A model generated the notes under the pieces. The model searched no databases, was not told the origin of the DNA, and saw nothing but the letters and a program-made list of their open reading frames with translations. The position numbers and the translations under genes were made by a program. Shown here in pieces: positions 7,424 through 16,310 of a stretch of 64,000 nucleotides of DNA (position 1 is the stretch's first letter; each line of letters starts with the position of its first letter). The stretch lies in contig CAMCBW010000025.1 in NCBI GenBank assembly GCA_945873105.1, positions 1-64,000 on the forward strand, read 5' to 3'. The DNA is from Tangfeifania diversioriginum (GTDB lineage: Bacteria > Bacteroidota > Bacteroidia > Bacteroidales > Prolixibacteraceae).

Positions 7424-8530
7424 ATGAAAATAGGAACGCTGATTACGGTTTTCGCCTGTGTATTAACTACAAATATGACTTTTGCACAAGAAAAACCATC
7501 CGACCTGAGTTCAAAAAGTTGGCCATTTGTAGCAACCAAAATGCCGGCGGAGTGGTATGGTTCTGCCGAAGCAAAATCGGTTGCCGAAAATGTATTGATG
7601 GCACAGAAGGAGATTGGTGGATGGGAGAAAAACAAACCCTATCATCACGCTTTTACCGAATCGGAAAAATCCCATTACCTTGAAACCAAAAATGAAGTAG
7701 GTGCAACATTCGACAATGGTTCCACCATAACTGAACTCAAATTTCTTGCCAGAATGTATGCTCAAACCAAAGAGGCAAACTACAAACTGGCATTTGAAAA
7801 AGGACTCAATTACATTTTCATATCGCAATACGGGAATGGTGGATGGCCACAGTTTTTCCCTGTTCGCAAAGGCTCTACATCCTATTCAGGACACATTACC
7901 TACAACGACAATGCCATGGTGAATACGATGAGGTTTCTGAAAGAAATTTATTCGGATGACAAAGCGTTTTCTGCGTTGGACTTGAAAAAAGAGGTAAAAG
8001 TAAAAGCTCAAAGGGCATTTGACAAAGGTGTTGACTGCATCCTGAAGACGCAAATTGTGGTGAAGGGAAAACCAACAGTTTGGTGTGCCCAACATGATGA
8101 AGTTACGCTTGCTCCTGCCAATGCCAGAAGTTACGAACTGGCTTCATTTAGTGGAGCCGAATCTGTTGGTATCGTATTACTGCTAATGGAATTAAATCAC
8201 CCTTCCAAAGAAATAATAGCTTCTGTAGAAGGAGCAGTTAAATGGATTGAAACTCATAAAATTGAAGGAATCAGATTAAAATCTTTTGTAAACAGCGACG
8301 GTTTAAAAGATTTGGAAGTCGTGAAAGACGAATCAGCTCCGTCTCTATGGGCTCGTTTCTACGATTTGGAGACAGGGAAACCCTATTTCTGTGACCGAGA
8401 TGGGATCAAGAAAGAAACATTTGCAGAAATGGGGCACAATCGCCGGAATGGTTACGACTGGTACATAGAAGCACCTGAAAAGTTGTTAAAGAAACATCCG
8501 GAATGGAAAAAGAATTTGGCTGAAAACTAG
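7424..8530 (+). CDS. pelA: Pectate lyase, polysaccharide lyase family 10
   Basis: A 368-residue secreted enzyme. Residues 1-21 form a signal peptide ending TFA. The mature part shows the PL10 alpha/alpha-toroid repeats: GGWEKN (65-70), TFDNGSTITEL (95-105), YGNGGWPQFFP (136-146) and HITYNDNAMV (157-166). PL10 enzymes cleave polygalacturonate by beta-elimination, using calcium and a catalytic arginine. Length is that of a single catalytic domain without accessory modules. The gene begins a plus-strand run of plant cell-wall genes and would supply galacturonate-rich oligomers to the hexuronate regulon 9 kb downstream. No SusC/SusD pair is nearby. Confidence 0.9.
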   Translation: MKIGTLITVFACVLTTNMTFAQEKPSDLSSKSWPFVATKMPAEWYGSAEAKSVAENVLMAQKEIGGWEKNKPYHHAFTESEKSHYLETKNEVGATFDNGSTITELKFLARMYAQTKEANYKLAFEKGLNYIFISQYGNGGWPQFFPVRKGSTSYSGHITYNDNAMVNTMRFLKEIYSDDKAFSALDLKKEVKVKAQRAFDKGVDCILKTQIVVKGKPTVWCAQHDEVTLAPANARSYELASFSGAESVGIVLLLMELNHPSKEIIASVEGAVKWIETHKIEGIRLKSFVNSDGLKDLEVVKDESAPSLWARFYDLETGKPYFCDRDGIKKETFAEMGHNRRNGYDWYIEAPEKLLKKHPEWKKNLAEN

Positions 8531-8637
8531 CAGATTAGAAGCTGTCAAAGCTCCAGTAAAAATTCAGTAGTTTGAAACGAATCCCGATTTACACCGGGAG
8601 AGTTCCATACAATTTTTACAAAACAAATTATTATGGT

Positions 8638-10095
8638 ATGAAAATTCGTTTGTCCCAATTGTCCGTTGCCATATTTCTACGAAAATTGGCAATCCTCTCA
8701 ATCGTCTGCCTGGCCGTCACTTCGGCTTCAGCCATTGAAAAACCCCGGGTTTTTGTCCTGACCGATATTGAAAATGAACCTGATGACGCCATGTCGATGG
8801 TGCGATTTCTGGTCTATGCCAACCAATACGATGTAGAGGGGTTGGCTGCCACCACCTCTATCCACCAGCGAAATAAGGTGGCCCCTGAGCGAATTCGCGA
8901 AATCGTTGAAGCCTATGGAAAGGTAAGGGATAACCTGGAAAAACATGAACCGGGTTTTCCCTCCCTTGAAAACCTGCGGTCTTTGATCACCGAAGGGCTT
9001 CCGGCCTATGGGTTGCTTGCGGTTGGAGAAGGCAAGGATTCACCCGCGTCCGAACTCCTGATAAAGGCAGTTGATAAAAATGATGTGCGCCCTTTGTGGG
9101 TGCCGGTTTGGGGTGGTCCAAATGTGCTGGCCCAGGCACTCTGGAAGGTTAGAAAGAGCAGGTCGCCCGAAGCGCTTCAGAAATTCGTGGCAACCTTGAG
9201 GGTTTATGCGATCTCTGACCAGGATGACACTGGTCCGTGGCTGAGGAAGGAATTTCCACAGTTGTTTTACATCGTGAGTCCTGGGTTCAGTGCTGGAGGC
9301 GCCTACCATGCAGCGACCTGGAGTGGTATCAGCGGGGACAATTTTCATGGCCGTTTCGCTGGTGCCGACTTTTCAGCAGTAACCAACGAGTGGCTGGATA
9401 AGAATATTCGGAAAAAGGGGGCACTTGGTGCCCAATACCCCAGGTGGGAGTACCTGATGGAGGGAGATACCCCCTCTTTCCTAAACCTGATCAGCAATGG
9501 TTTAAGTGATCCTGACCATCCCGAGTGGGGCGGTTGGGGAGGTCGTTATGAGCTGTACACCCCCAGGATGCAAAAATGGTACCTGTCTCCCGAAACACGC
9601 CCCATATGGACAGATGCCATCGATGAGATCTTTGGAGCCGATAGCCGCTGGCACTCCGGAAACCATGAAACCATCTGGCGTTGGCGCGAAGCTTACCAGC
9701 TTGATTTCGCTGCAAGGATGGACTGGACCATCCTTCCGGTAGAAAAGGCCAACCATCCTCCGGTAGCGAAGCTTGATCATGCCAGTCAGTTGACCGCCAA
9801 ACCTGGTGAACGGGTCAGCCTTAGCGCCAAAAACTCCGTTGACCCTGACGGAAATGCGTTGTCCTTCAAGTGGTTTTATTACTACGAAGCAGGCACTTTC
9901 CCCGTATCGAGCGCAACAAGCGGTCAGCCCATAGAGATCCGGAATTTTGACCAGCCGGAGGCCTGGTTCGAGGTTCCCGCCAATCGTGTCATGGCTCCCG
10001 GTACCGGTAAGATACACATTATCCTTGCGGTCACCGACCATGGATCGCCCCGCTTAACCCGTTACCAACGGGTCATTGTTACAGTAGAAAAATAA
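8638..10095 (+). CDS. DUF1593 nucleoside hydrolase-like secreted protein
   Basis: A 485-residue exported protein when started at the ATG at 8638, giving a signal peptide ending near TSASA. The frame is open from 8572, but the leader directly before 8638 repeats the pectate lyase leader, favouring the later start. The N-terminal half is an inosine-uridine hydrolase-like domain with the metal-binding [18 protein letters not shown] motif. The C-terminal about 110 residues form an Ig-like strand domain ([16 protein letters not shown]). DUF1593 proteins occur in plant-polysaccharide loci and are often labelled cellulose-binding; their glycosidic substrate is unsettled. Neighbours suggest pectin side chains. 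Confidence 0.85.
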   Translation: MKIRLSQLSVAIFLRKLAILSIVCLAVTSASAIEKPRVFVLTDIENEPDDAMSMVRFLVYANQYDVEGLAATTSIHQRNKVAPERIREIVEAYGKVRDNLEKHEPGFPSLENLRSLITEGLPAYGLLAVGEGKDSPASELLIKAVDKNDVRPLWVPVWGGPNVLAQALWKVRKSRSPEALQKFVATLRVYAISDQDDTGPWLRKEFPQLFYIVSPGFSAGGAYHAATWSGISGDNFHGRFAGADFSAVTNEWLDKNIRKKGALGAQYPRWEYLMEGDTPSFLNLISNGLSDPDHPEWGGWGGRYELYTPRMQKWYLSPETRPIWTDAIDEIFGADSRWHSGNHETIWRWREAYQLDFAARMDWTILPVEKANHPPVAKLDHASQLTAKPGERVSLSAKNSVDPDGNALSFKWFYYYEAGTFPVSSATSGQPIEIRNFDQPEAWFEVPANRVMAPGTGKIHIILAVTDHGSPRLTRYQRVIVTVEK

Positions 10096-10137
10096 AATAT
10101 TACAGGTTTAAGAAGCTTTTAAATTTTTTTAGTCATT

Positions 10138-10260
10138 ATGCCGGAGGCATAATATATGGGTAGAAAGCAAACAATAAATAATACATTTCGTCCCGTACGG
10201 GACGAGATCATCACGAACTGTTTATATTCTACCCACATTAAATCCCTACTGGGATTATAA
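10138..10260. repeat. Compound palindromic repeat element, REP-like
   Basis: About 123 bp with nested dyads: ATGCCGGAGGCAT (10138-10150), GGGTAGAA (10158-10165) paired with TTCTACCC (10226-10233), CGTCCCGTACGGGACG (10189-10204, perfect) and AATCCCTACTGGGATT (10241-10256). It lies between two carbohydrate genes and contains no ORF. The organisation suggests a dispersed structured repeat folding into a multi-stem RNA or cruciform. Similar GTAGAAA and TCCCGTACGGGA words are familiar from other Bacteroidota intergenic DNA (from memory). Confidence 0.75.
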
Positions 10261-10323
10261 AAATTAAAATTAAACAGTCTCTTAAATTTAAAAGGGAAAG
10301 AACTATTCACCAAACGAATTGCC

Positions 10324-11940
10324 ATGAAAACCAGGATGCATTGCTTATTAATTGTATTTCTAGGAACTCTCTTCTCTCTGAATATAGCCCGGGCCCAGCA
10401 GAAAATTGAAAGATGGTCCAGGTTTGAACTCGTTTTTACCCATTCGAATCCGAAGGAGAGTTTTAATGATGTTCAACTTTCGGCCAGATTTTATAACAAG
10501 GATACCAGTTTTGTTGTCGCGGGCTTTTATGATGGCAAAAATCAGTACAAAATACGTTTCATGCCCAATGAGACTGGAAGCTGGAGCTATGCGACCAGTA
10601 GCAATGTTTCTGCCCTGAATAAAAAGAGGGGTAATTTTGAGGTAATTGCACCCGGGAGCCATAACCACGGAATGGTAAAAGTCAGCGACACCTATAATTT
10701 CAGCTATGCTGACGGTAAACGCTACTATCCTTTTGGCACCACGGCCTATGCCTGGAACCACATGGGAGCGGAGCTGCAAAAAGCGACCCTGAACAGCCTG
10801 AAAAACGCCGGATTTAACAAAATCAGGATGTGCGTTTTCCCTAAAAATTACGATTTGGTGAAAGAGGAGCCTGAAATCTATCCCTATGTTCTTCGGGAGG
10901 TAAAAAAGGATTCAGAAGGGAAGGAGCTTAAAATCTGGGATTTCGACCGCTTTAATCCTGAATTTTTCCAGCGGCTTGAAGCGCAAATAGAGGCTTTGGA
11001 TCAGCTTGGCATTGAAGCAGACCTGATCCTGTTCCATCCCTACGACAAGGGTCGGTGGGGATTTGATGCTATGACGGAGGAGGTAAATGTGAGGTACATA
11101 AAGTATCTGACAGCGCGTTTGGCTGCCTACCGGAATATTTGGTGGTCGATGGCGAATGAGTATGATTATGTGGCCAACCGAACCGTTGCACAATGGGATT
11201 TACTGGCAAAGACGGTTGTCGAATCCGATCCCTACCGTCATTTGTGCTCTATCCACGGATCAACTGCTGCCTATTATGATTATTGGAAACCCGAGTTTAC
11301 GCACGCCAGCATCCAGGATGAGGCTCCGGTCATGTATTGGGGCGGTGCAACTATCTTGCGAAATGTATACCACAAGCCTATCCTGTACGACGAGGTTGGC
11401 TATGAGGGAAATCTGAAAAATCGCTGGGGTCGTCACAGTCCTGAAGAGATGACTTACCTGGTTTGGATGGGTGTAATTGCCGGAACCTATGTGACTCATG
11501 GCGAGTCCTATGTCTTCAAGGATCACACAGACACCATATTCTGGGCAAAAGGTGGCACCTTCAAGGGTACCAGCTGGAAGCGGATTGCTTTTATCCGCAA
11601 ACTGGTGGAGGAAGGGCCGGGCCCGCTAGAATTGGCAGATATCAGCCGCGATCACCGTACCTCCACAGCCGGCAAAGGTTATTACCTGATCTATTTCGGC
11701 AAGGAGATGACAGACTCCTGGCAGTTTAACCTGCCGTCGAAAAATGCCGGCTATGGAAAGCTAAAGCCAGGTACCCGGTTTAAAGTGGAGATCATCGACA
11801 CCTGGGAGATGACCATCCAGGCTGTGCCACAGATTTTCGAAATTTCCGATCTTAATGATTACCGGCATTATGACAAGAATTTAAAGCGGGTCAGGTTGCC
11901 TTTTAAACCCTATATCGCTTTGAGAATCACCGAAATTTAA
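10324..11940 (+). CDS. Secreted GH140-like glycoside hydrolase (DUF5060-DUF4038), apiosidase-type
   Basis: A 538-residue secreted protein with a signal peptide (1-24, ending ARAQ). Residues about 28-110 are a beta-sandwich DUF5060 domain. Residues about 120-440 form a DUF4038 TIM barrel, followed by a C-terminal beta-sandwich. Catalytic candidates are E279 in WWSMANEYD (acid/base) and E357 in ILYDEVGYEG (nucleophile), spaced as expected for a retaining clan GH-A enzyme. The closest family I recognise is GH140, with apiosidases acting on rhamnogalacturonan II side chains. Substrate is inferred from family; the pectate lyase upstream and rhamnosidase remnant downstream fit a pectin role. Confidence 0.8.
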   Translation: MKTRMHCLLIVFLGTLFSLNIARAQQKIERWSRFELVFTHSNPKESFNDVQLSARFYNKDTSFVVAGFYDGKNQYKIRFMPNETGSWSYATSSNVSALNKKRGNFEVIAPGSHNHGMVKVSDTYNFSYADGKRYYPFGTTAYAWNHMGAELQKATLNSLKNAGFNKIRMCVFPKNYDLVKEEPEIYPYVLREVKKDSEGKELKIWDFDRFNPEFFQRLEAQIEALDQLGIEADLILFHPYDKGRWGFDAMTEEVNVRYIKYLTARLAAYRNIWWSMANEYDYVANRTVAQWDLLAKTVVESDPYRHLCSIHGSTAAYYDYWKPEFTHASIQDEAPVMYWGGATILRNVYHKPILYDEVGYEGNLKNRWGRHSPEEMTYLVWMGVIAGTYVTHGESYVFKDHTDTIFWAKGGTFKGTSWKRIAFIRKLVEEGPGPLELADISRDHRTSTAGKGYYLIYFGKEMTDSWQFNLPSKNAGYGKLKPGTRFKVEIIDTWEMTIQAVPQIFEISDLNDYRHYDKNLKRVRLPFKPYIALRITEI

Positions 11941-12169
11941 AGCTAATTTTAGATTTATTTTTCCAAACAACCACCGTATCCTCTCGAAGGCCATTTTTTG
12001 TATGTTTGTGATTCCCTTAGTGTCGGTCTGCTTGATTATTGGGAGTTGATGTGGAGTACCCCCCGCTCAACCGGTGGATTTCTCTTGGTTTTCGCGGATG
12101 AAGGGGTGGTACCATCCTTGTAACCGCAGAAGAGTTGAAAAACAATATTCCTACAAATAATGCAGTAAA

Positions 12170-13297
12170 ATGGCGAAGATATTCAACAATCAATTGGCCG
12201 ATGCACAGGCAACTCAGGTTTTACCCATCAAGCCAGAGGCGTTTGATTTTGACGGATATGAGGCCTATTCGGCCGAATTGAACAGGTTCTGTGATTCATT
12301 TTGGAAACAAGACGCAGGCATTGCAGTCTATCGCCGGATGCGGGTAGGGGAGTGTTTCTCCTTTGGTTGCCGGGACATGAAACGTTCGCTGGAACTACAG
12401 TTGGGAGCCCTTGAAAAGAGCAGGCTGTTCCGCGCTGATGTGCCCAATTTTCTGGAGCCCTGGTATGGTATTGGCACGGTGGCCAGCGCATTTGGCGGGG
12501 ACTACATCTGGGAGGCAGGAAATGCTCCCGCACTGAAACCGGTATTTTCGACCATTGATGAGCTGCTCGCATTTGAAGTGCAAGAGATTGCCCAGACCAA
12601 GATTGGCCATCATACCCTGGAGATGATCGAATATTTCATGGATCAAACCAAAGGTAGGCTGCCTATTTCCCTGACCGACATTCAGTCGCCACTTAACATG
12701 ATCAGCCATTTGTACCCGCTCGATCAGTTTTTCATGGATTTGCTGATGGAACCGGAGAAGGTGAGGCAACTGTTGGATCTGTTGGCAGATTTGTCGGTCC
12801 GTTTCAACCGCGAACAGATGAAAATAATCGGTGATTCGCTGGTGTATCCGGGCCATGGTTTTGCCTCCTCTGCCAAATGGAGTGGACTGGGAGTAAGTGA
12901 CGACAATGCCATCATGATTTCGCCGGAACAATACCTTGAAATAGCAGCACCATCCGTGGAAAAGATCGGTGCACCGCTGGGTGGTCCTGTTTTTCACGCT
13001 TGTGGTGACTGGTCGGGCTGGATCGATGCAGTGCTAAGGATGAAGGGATTGAAAATGGCAGACGGGGCATTTTCACCGGAGACCGATCCCGGTGCCACCA
13101 ACAACCTGGAGGCTTTCCACCAATTTGCCCATACCGGAGTGGTACTAAACGCCCGTGTGGTGGGTGACCTTGAAACCATTCGGGAGCAGGTTACCCGTTT
13201 GTGGACTCCCGGCATGAAGCTGGTGGTAGTTACCTACTGTCCATCTGCTGAAGAGCAAGAGAAAGCATACCACCTCCTACATGAAATTTGCAAGTAG
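12170..13297 (+). CDS. Uroporphyrinogen decarboxylase-like (UroD/MtaA-type) protein
   Basis: A 375-residue cytoplasmic protein of the UroD-like TIM-barrel superfamily. Motifs include DIQSPLNMISHL in the middle, YPGHGF, and FHACGDWSGWIDAV near the C-terminus, where methyltransferase members place a metal ligand His/Cys pair. It is not a housekeeping HemE: the N-terminal arginine-rich tetrapyrrole motif is not evident. Such proteins are frequent beside glycoside hydrolases in Bacteroidota and may be methyltransferases, but no substrate is established. A TATGTTTG box at 12001-12008 resembles a -7 promoter element. The stop codon is followed in the same frame by a rhamnosidase fragment. Confidence 0.75.
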   Translation: MAKIFNNQLADAQATQVLPIKPEAFDFDGYEAYSAELNRFCDSFWKQDAGIAVYRRMRVGECFSFGCRDMKRSLELQLGALEKSRLFRADVPNFLEPWYGIGTVASAFGGDYIWEAGNAPALKPVFSTIDELLAFEVQEIAQTKIGHHTLEMIEYFMDQTKGRLPISLTDIQSPLNMISHLYPLDQFFMDLLMEPEKVRQLLDLLADLSVRFNREQMKIIGDSLVYPGHGFASSAKWSGLGVSDDNAIMISPEQYLEIAAPSVEKIGAPLGGPVFHACGDWSGWIDAVLRMKGLKMADGAFSPETDPGATNNLEAFHQFAHTGVVLNARVVGDLETIREQVTRLWTPGMKLVVVTYCPSAEEQEKAYHLLHEICK

Positions 13298-13693
13298 TCC
13301 ACACCATCTGAAAAAAATCCAGAACTGCTGGCCATGTACGGCCGGCCATTCGGCAAGAGCCTGTGCCATGGCTGGGGCGCAAGTCCTATTTACCTGCTGG
13401 GGAAATATTACCTGGGTGTAAAGCCTACCTCTCCGGGATATCAAACCTTTAATGTGGAGCCCTGTTTGGGGGATTTGCAGTGGATGGAAGGGGATGTGCA
13501 TACACCTACACCGGAAGGCAAGATACATCTCTATTGCAGTGCAAAAGAAATTAAAGTTAAAGCCGATCAGGGTACCGGCACGCTGCGTTTTGGGAGCCTG
13601 ACCAAAATCGTATGCATGGCTGGCCGAAAATTAAAAAATTGGGGAATCGAGGAACTTCCAACAGTTCTTCAATCCCCCAATATATTGGCGTAA
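13298..13693 (+). pseudogene. C-terminal remnant of a GH78-like alpha-L-rhamnosidase
   Basis: Translation directly after the UroD-like stop, in the same frame, reads TPSEKNPELLAMYGRPFGKSL and continues CHGWGASPIYLLGKYYLGVKP. It ends in a beta-sandwich with EGKIHLYCSAKEIKVK. This is the end of the (alpha/alpha)6 barrel plus C-terminal sandwich typical of GH78 rhamnosidases. The catalytic residues and about 80% of the protein are missing. An ATG at 13334 lies inside the conserved barrel and is not a natural start. A deletion probably joined it to the UroD-like gene. Confidence 0.75.
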
Positions 13694-13707
13694 TTCGTAA
13701 TTCGTAA

Positions 13708-14823
13708 TTACTGCAGCACCTCCTCGACCTGGAAATAAGGCAACCCCCAGGCATCAGAAACCCCTTTGTACACTACTTTCCCGTTCACAACATTGAGCCC
13801 TTTGCGGAGAGCCTTGTCGTCGGTGCATGCCTTCTTCCAGCCGTGGGCGGCTAAACTGATAGCATAGGGAAGCGTTGCATTGGTCAGCGCTATGGTGGAG
13901 GTACGTGGGACAGCACCGGGCATATTGGCGACGGTATAATGGATCACCTCGTCAATTACATAGGTCGGATGATCGTGGGTAGAGGGTACAGTTGTTTCGA
14001 TACAACCACCCTGGTCAACGGCCACATCCACCATGACAGTGCCGGGATTCATGGTCTTCAGCATATCCTTGGTGACAAGGAAGGGAGCTTTGGCACCTGG
14101 TATTAGTACGGCACCAATGATAAGATCACTTACTTTTACCTGCAGACGGATGTTGTAGTCGTTCGACATCTGCGTTTTGACATTGGCGGGCATGATGTCA
14201 TCGAGGTAACGAAGACGTTTCAGGCTGATGTCCATGATGGTTACATCGGCACCTAAACCGGCTGCCATCTTGGCCGCTTCGGTTCCAACGATGCCACCGC
14301 CAAGAATCAGAACTTTGGCAGGTAAAACACCGGGAACACCACCCAGCAGCATTCCACGGCCACCATAGGTCTTTTCAAGGTATTTGGCTCCTTCGTGAAC
14401 AGACATACGGCCGGCAACTTCAGACATCGGAATAAGCAGTGGAAGTGAACGGTCCTCCAACTCCACAGTCTCATAGGCCAGGCAGACTGCCTTGCGATTG
14501 ATCATGGCATGTGTCAATTCTTCAGAGGAGGCAAAGTGGAAATAGGTATAGACCAGTTGACCCTCTTTGATCAGGTTGTACTCCGACTCGATGGGTTCTT
14601 TTACTTTGACGATCATGTCGGCGATGGCATAGACCTCCCCGATGGTGGATAGAATGGTTCCGCCTGCTGCAACATATTCGGCATCAGCAAAACCGCTTCC
14701 ATTTCCGGCTGTTGCCTGCACATAGACAGCGTTTCCTCGCTTAACCAGTTCAGCTACACCTGCAGGCGTCAGTGCAACACGGTTCTCATTATTTTTAATC
14801 TCTTTGGGTAATCCGATTATCAT
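13708..14823 (-). CDS. ald: Alanine dehydrogenase
   Basis: A 371-residue soluble NAD-dependent enzyme, full length for the family, converting L-alanine and pyruvate/ammonia. It starts with MIIGLPKEIKNNENRVALTP, the conserved pyruvate-site region. YTYFHFASSEELT lies in the substrate domain, and the Rossmann motif GGGIVGTEAAKMAAGLGA sits near residue 173. The C-terminal block VANMPGAVPRTST is also diagnostic. It is transcribed away from the aminotransferase at 15057, sharing a 230-bp divergent promoter region. Only the short word CGTAATT, repeated three times, separates its end from the rhamnosidase remnant. Confidence 0.95.
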   Translation of the reverse strand: MIIGLPKEIKNNENRVALTPAGVAELVKRGNAVYVQATAGNGSGFADAEYVAAGGTILSTIGEVYAIADMIVKVKEPIESEYNLIKEGQLVYTYFHFASSEELTHAMINRKAVCLAYETVELEDRSLPLLIPMSEVAGRMSVHEGAKYLEKTYGGRGMLLGGVPGVLPAKVLILGGGIVGTEAAKMAAGLGADVTIMDISLKRLRYLDDIMPANVKTQMSNDYNIRLQVKVSDLIIGAVLIPGAKAPFLVTKDMLKTMNPGTVMVDVAVDQGGCIETTVPSTHDHPTYVIDEVIHYTVANMPGAVPRTSTIALTNATLPYAISLAAHGWKKACTDDKALRKGLNVVNGKVVYKGVSDAWGLPYFQVEEVLQ

Positions 14824-15022
14824 GGCGTATGGATTTATTTGGATCCAAAATTAAGCAAAGAATCAGCCATCTATTTATGACTAAATCCCATAGTTGGGAG
14901 GGAACACTAATATTTACATTTGAGAAGGGAGCTAGACTATTTTCCGCATATTTTTAAATGATCCGGTCAATATCTTAACAAAAAGAAAGCATAAGAGAAG
15001 AAAAATGAAATAATTAGTTTCG

Positions 15023-15030
15023 TATCTTTG
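15023..15030 (+). promoter_or_regulatory. -7 promoter element of the aminotransferase gene
   Basis: TATCTTTG fits the Bacteroidota TAnnTTTG consensus and lies 27 bp before the start codon. No convincing -33 TTG was found. Confidence 0.65.
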
Positions 15031-15056
15031 GCGCTGACAATTTTGAACTATACGGA

Positions 15057-16262
15057 ATGCCTGCAATATCACACAGAGGAGAGGAGTTACCGGAATCGGC
15101 GATCAGAAAACTGGTTCCTTATGCGGAGAAAGCCAAGTCGCTTGGCCGGAAAGTATACCATCTGAACATTGGTCAGCCTGATATTAAGACGCCTCAGCAT
15201 GCCATCGAAAGAATCCGTAATTTCGATTTCGATCTGATACCTTATGGGCATTCTTTTGGAAACGAGACCTATCGGAGCAAATTGGCCCAATACTACAGGG
15301 ACAGAAACCTGGAGGTGGATGCCTCCCAGATCCTGATCACCACCGGGGGATCTGAGGCCATCTCCTTTGCCTTCATGGTCTGCTTCAATCCAGGAGATGA
15401 GGTGATTGTTCCGGAGCCGTTTTATGCCAATTACCAATCCTTTGCCATTGCCAGCGATGTTGTCATCAAACCGATTACCTCCACCATAGAAAATGGATTT
15501 CAACTCCCTTCCATTGCCGAATTTGAAAAAGTGATAGGTCCAAAGACCAAGGGAATCTTTATTTGCAATCCCAACAATCCGACAGGATATGTTTATTCAA
15601 GGGAAGAGTTGATTCAACTCCAGGAGCTGGTGCTGAAGTACGACCTGTTTTTGATTGCCGACGAGGTTTACAGCGAGTTCGTGTACGATGGAAAGTTGCA
15701 CTATTCTGTACTGGAACTTAACCGTATCCGTGAAAACGTTGTCATGGTGGATTCTGTTTCGAAACGTTTCAGTGCTTGTGGTATCCGCATCGGCTCCCTG
15801 GTTTCCAAAAATAAAAAGGTCATTCAAACCATCTCAAAACTGGCCATGGCACGGCTTTGTCCTCCCATGCTTGGACAGGTGGTAGCCGAGTCTGCCGTTG
15901 ATTCTCCGCCTGAATACATGGATGGAGTTTACCAGGAGTATCTTGGAAGAAGGGATTTTTTCATCAATGCCCTCAATCAAATAGAAGGAGTGTTCTCACC
16001 CATGCCCATGGGGGCATTCTATTCCATGGTGGAACTTCCCATCGACGACAGTGACCGCTTTTGTCAATGGATGCTCGAAGAATTTGAGCACAAGGGGGCA
16101 ACCGTCATGATGGCTCCTGCTTCAGGTTTTTATTCTTCTCCCGGAATTGGCCGGAACCAGGTCAGGGTGGCCTATGTACTCAACAAGGAGGATTTGAAGG
16201 AGGCAGTTGAATGTCTCGAAGTGGCACTGAAAATTTATCCCGGAAGAACGGATACAAAATAG
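15057..16262 (+). CDS. PLP-dependent class I/II aminotransferase (aspartate aminotransferase-like)
   Basis: A 401-residue fold-type I PLP enzyme. Seen: the N-terminal SHRGEELPESAIRKL arm; LNIGQPDIKTP; TTGGSEAISFAF at the cofactor phosphate site; CNPNNPTGYVY; ADEVYSEFVY; and the lysine Schiff-base motif SVSKRFSACGIRIG. The family transfers amino groups between aspartate, alanine or aromatic amino acids and 2-oxoglutarate; specificity cannot be read from sequence. Divergent pairing with alanine dehydrogenase hints at alanine/aspartate nitrogen metabolism. The last codons form half of a 23-bp perfect inverted repeat with the downstream terminator. Confidence 0.9.
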   Translation: MPAISHRGEELPESAIRKLVPYAEKAKSLGRKVYHLNIGQPDIKTPQHAIERIRNFDFDLIPYGHSFGNETYRSKLAQYYRDRNLEVDASQILITTGGSEAISFAFMVCFNPGDEVIVPEPFYANYQSFAIASDVVIKPITSTIENGFQLPSIAEFEKVIGPKTKGIFICNPNNPTGYVYSREELIQLQELVLKYDLFLIADEVYSEFVYDGKLHYSVLELNRIRENVVMVDSVSKRFSACGIRIGSLVSKNKKVIQTISKLAMARLCPPMLGQVVAESAVDSPPEYMDGVYQEYLGRRDFFINALNQIEGVFSPMPMGAFYSMVELPIDDSDRFCQWMLEEFEHKGATVMMAPASGFYSSPGIGRNQVRVAYVLNKEDLKEAVECLEVALKIYPGRTDTK

Positions 16263-16300
16263 AAGAAGCGGGCCAAACCCGCTTCTTCTATTTTGTATCC
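16250..16300. terminator. Bidirectional terminator with 23-bp perfect stem
   Basis: From 16250 to 16272 pairs perfectly with 16278-16300 around the five-base loop CCAAA. The GC core is GAAGAAGCGGG/CCCGCTTCTTC, flanked by T-rich sequence on both strands. The stem includes the last codons and stop of the aminotransferase. It separates the convergent exuT-like gene. Confidence 0.9.
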
Positions 16301-16310
16301 GATGCTATTC

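Noticed and set aside
7424-13693. Complete polysaccharide utilisation locus
   Set aside because: No SusC/SusD pair or hybrid two-component/ECF regulator is present in the segment.
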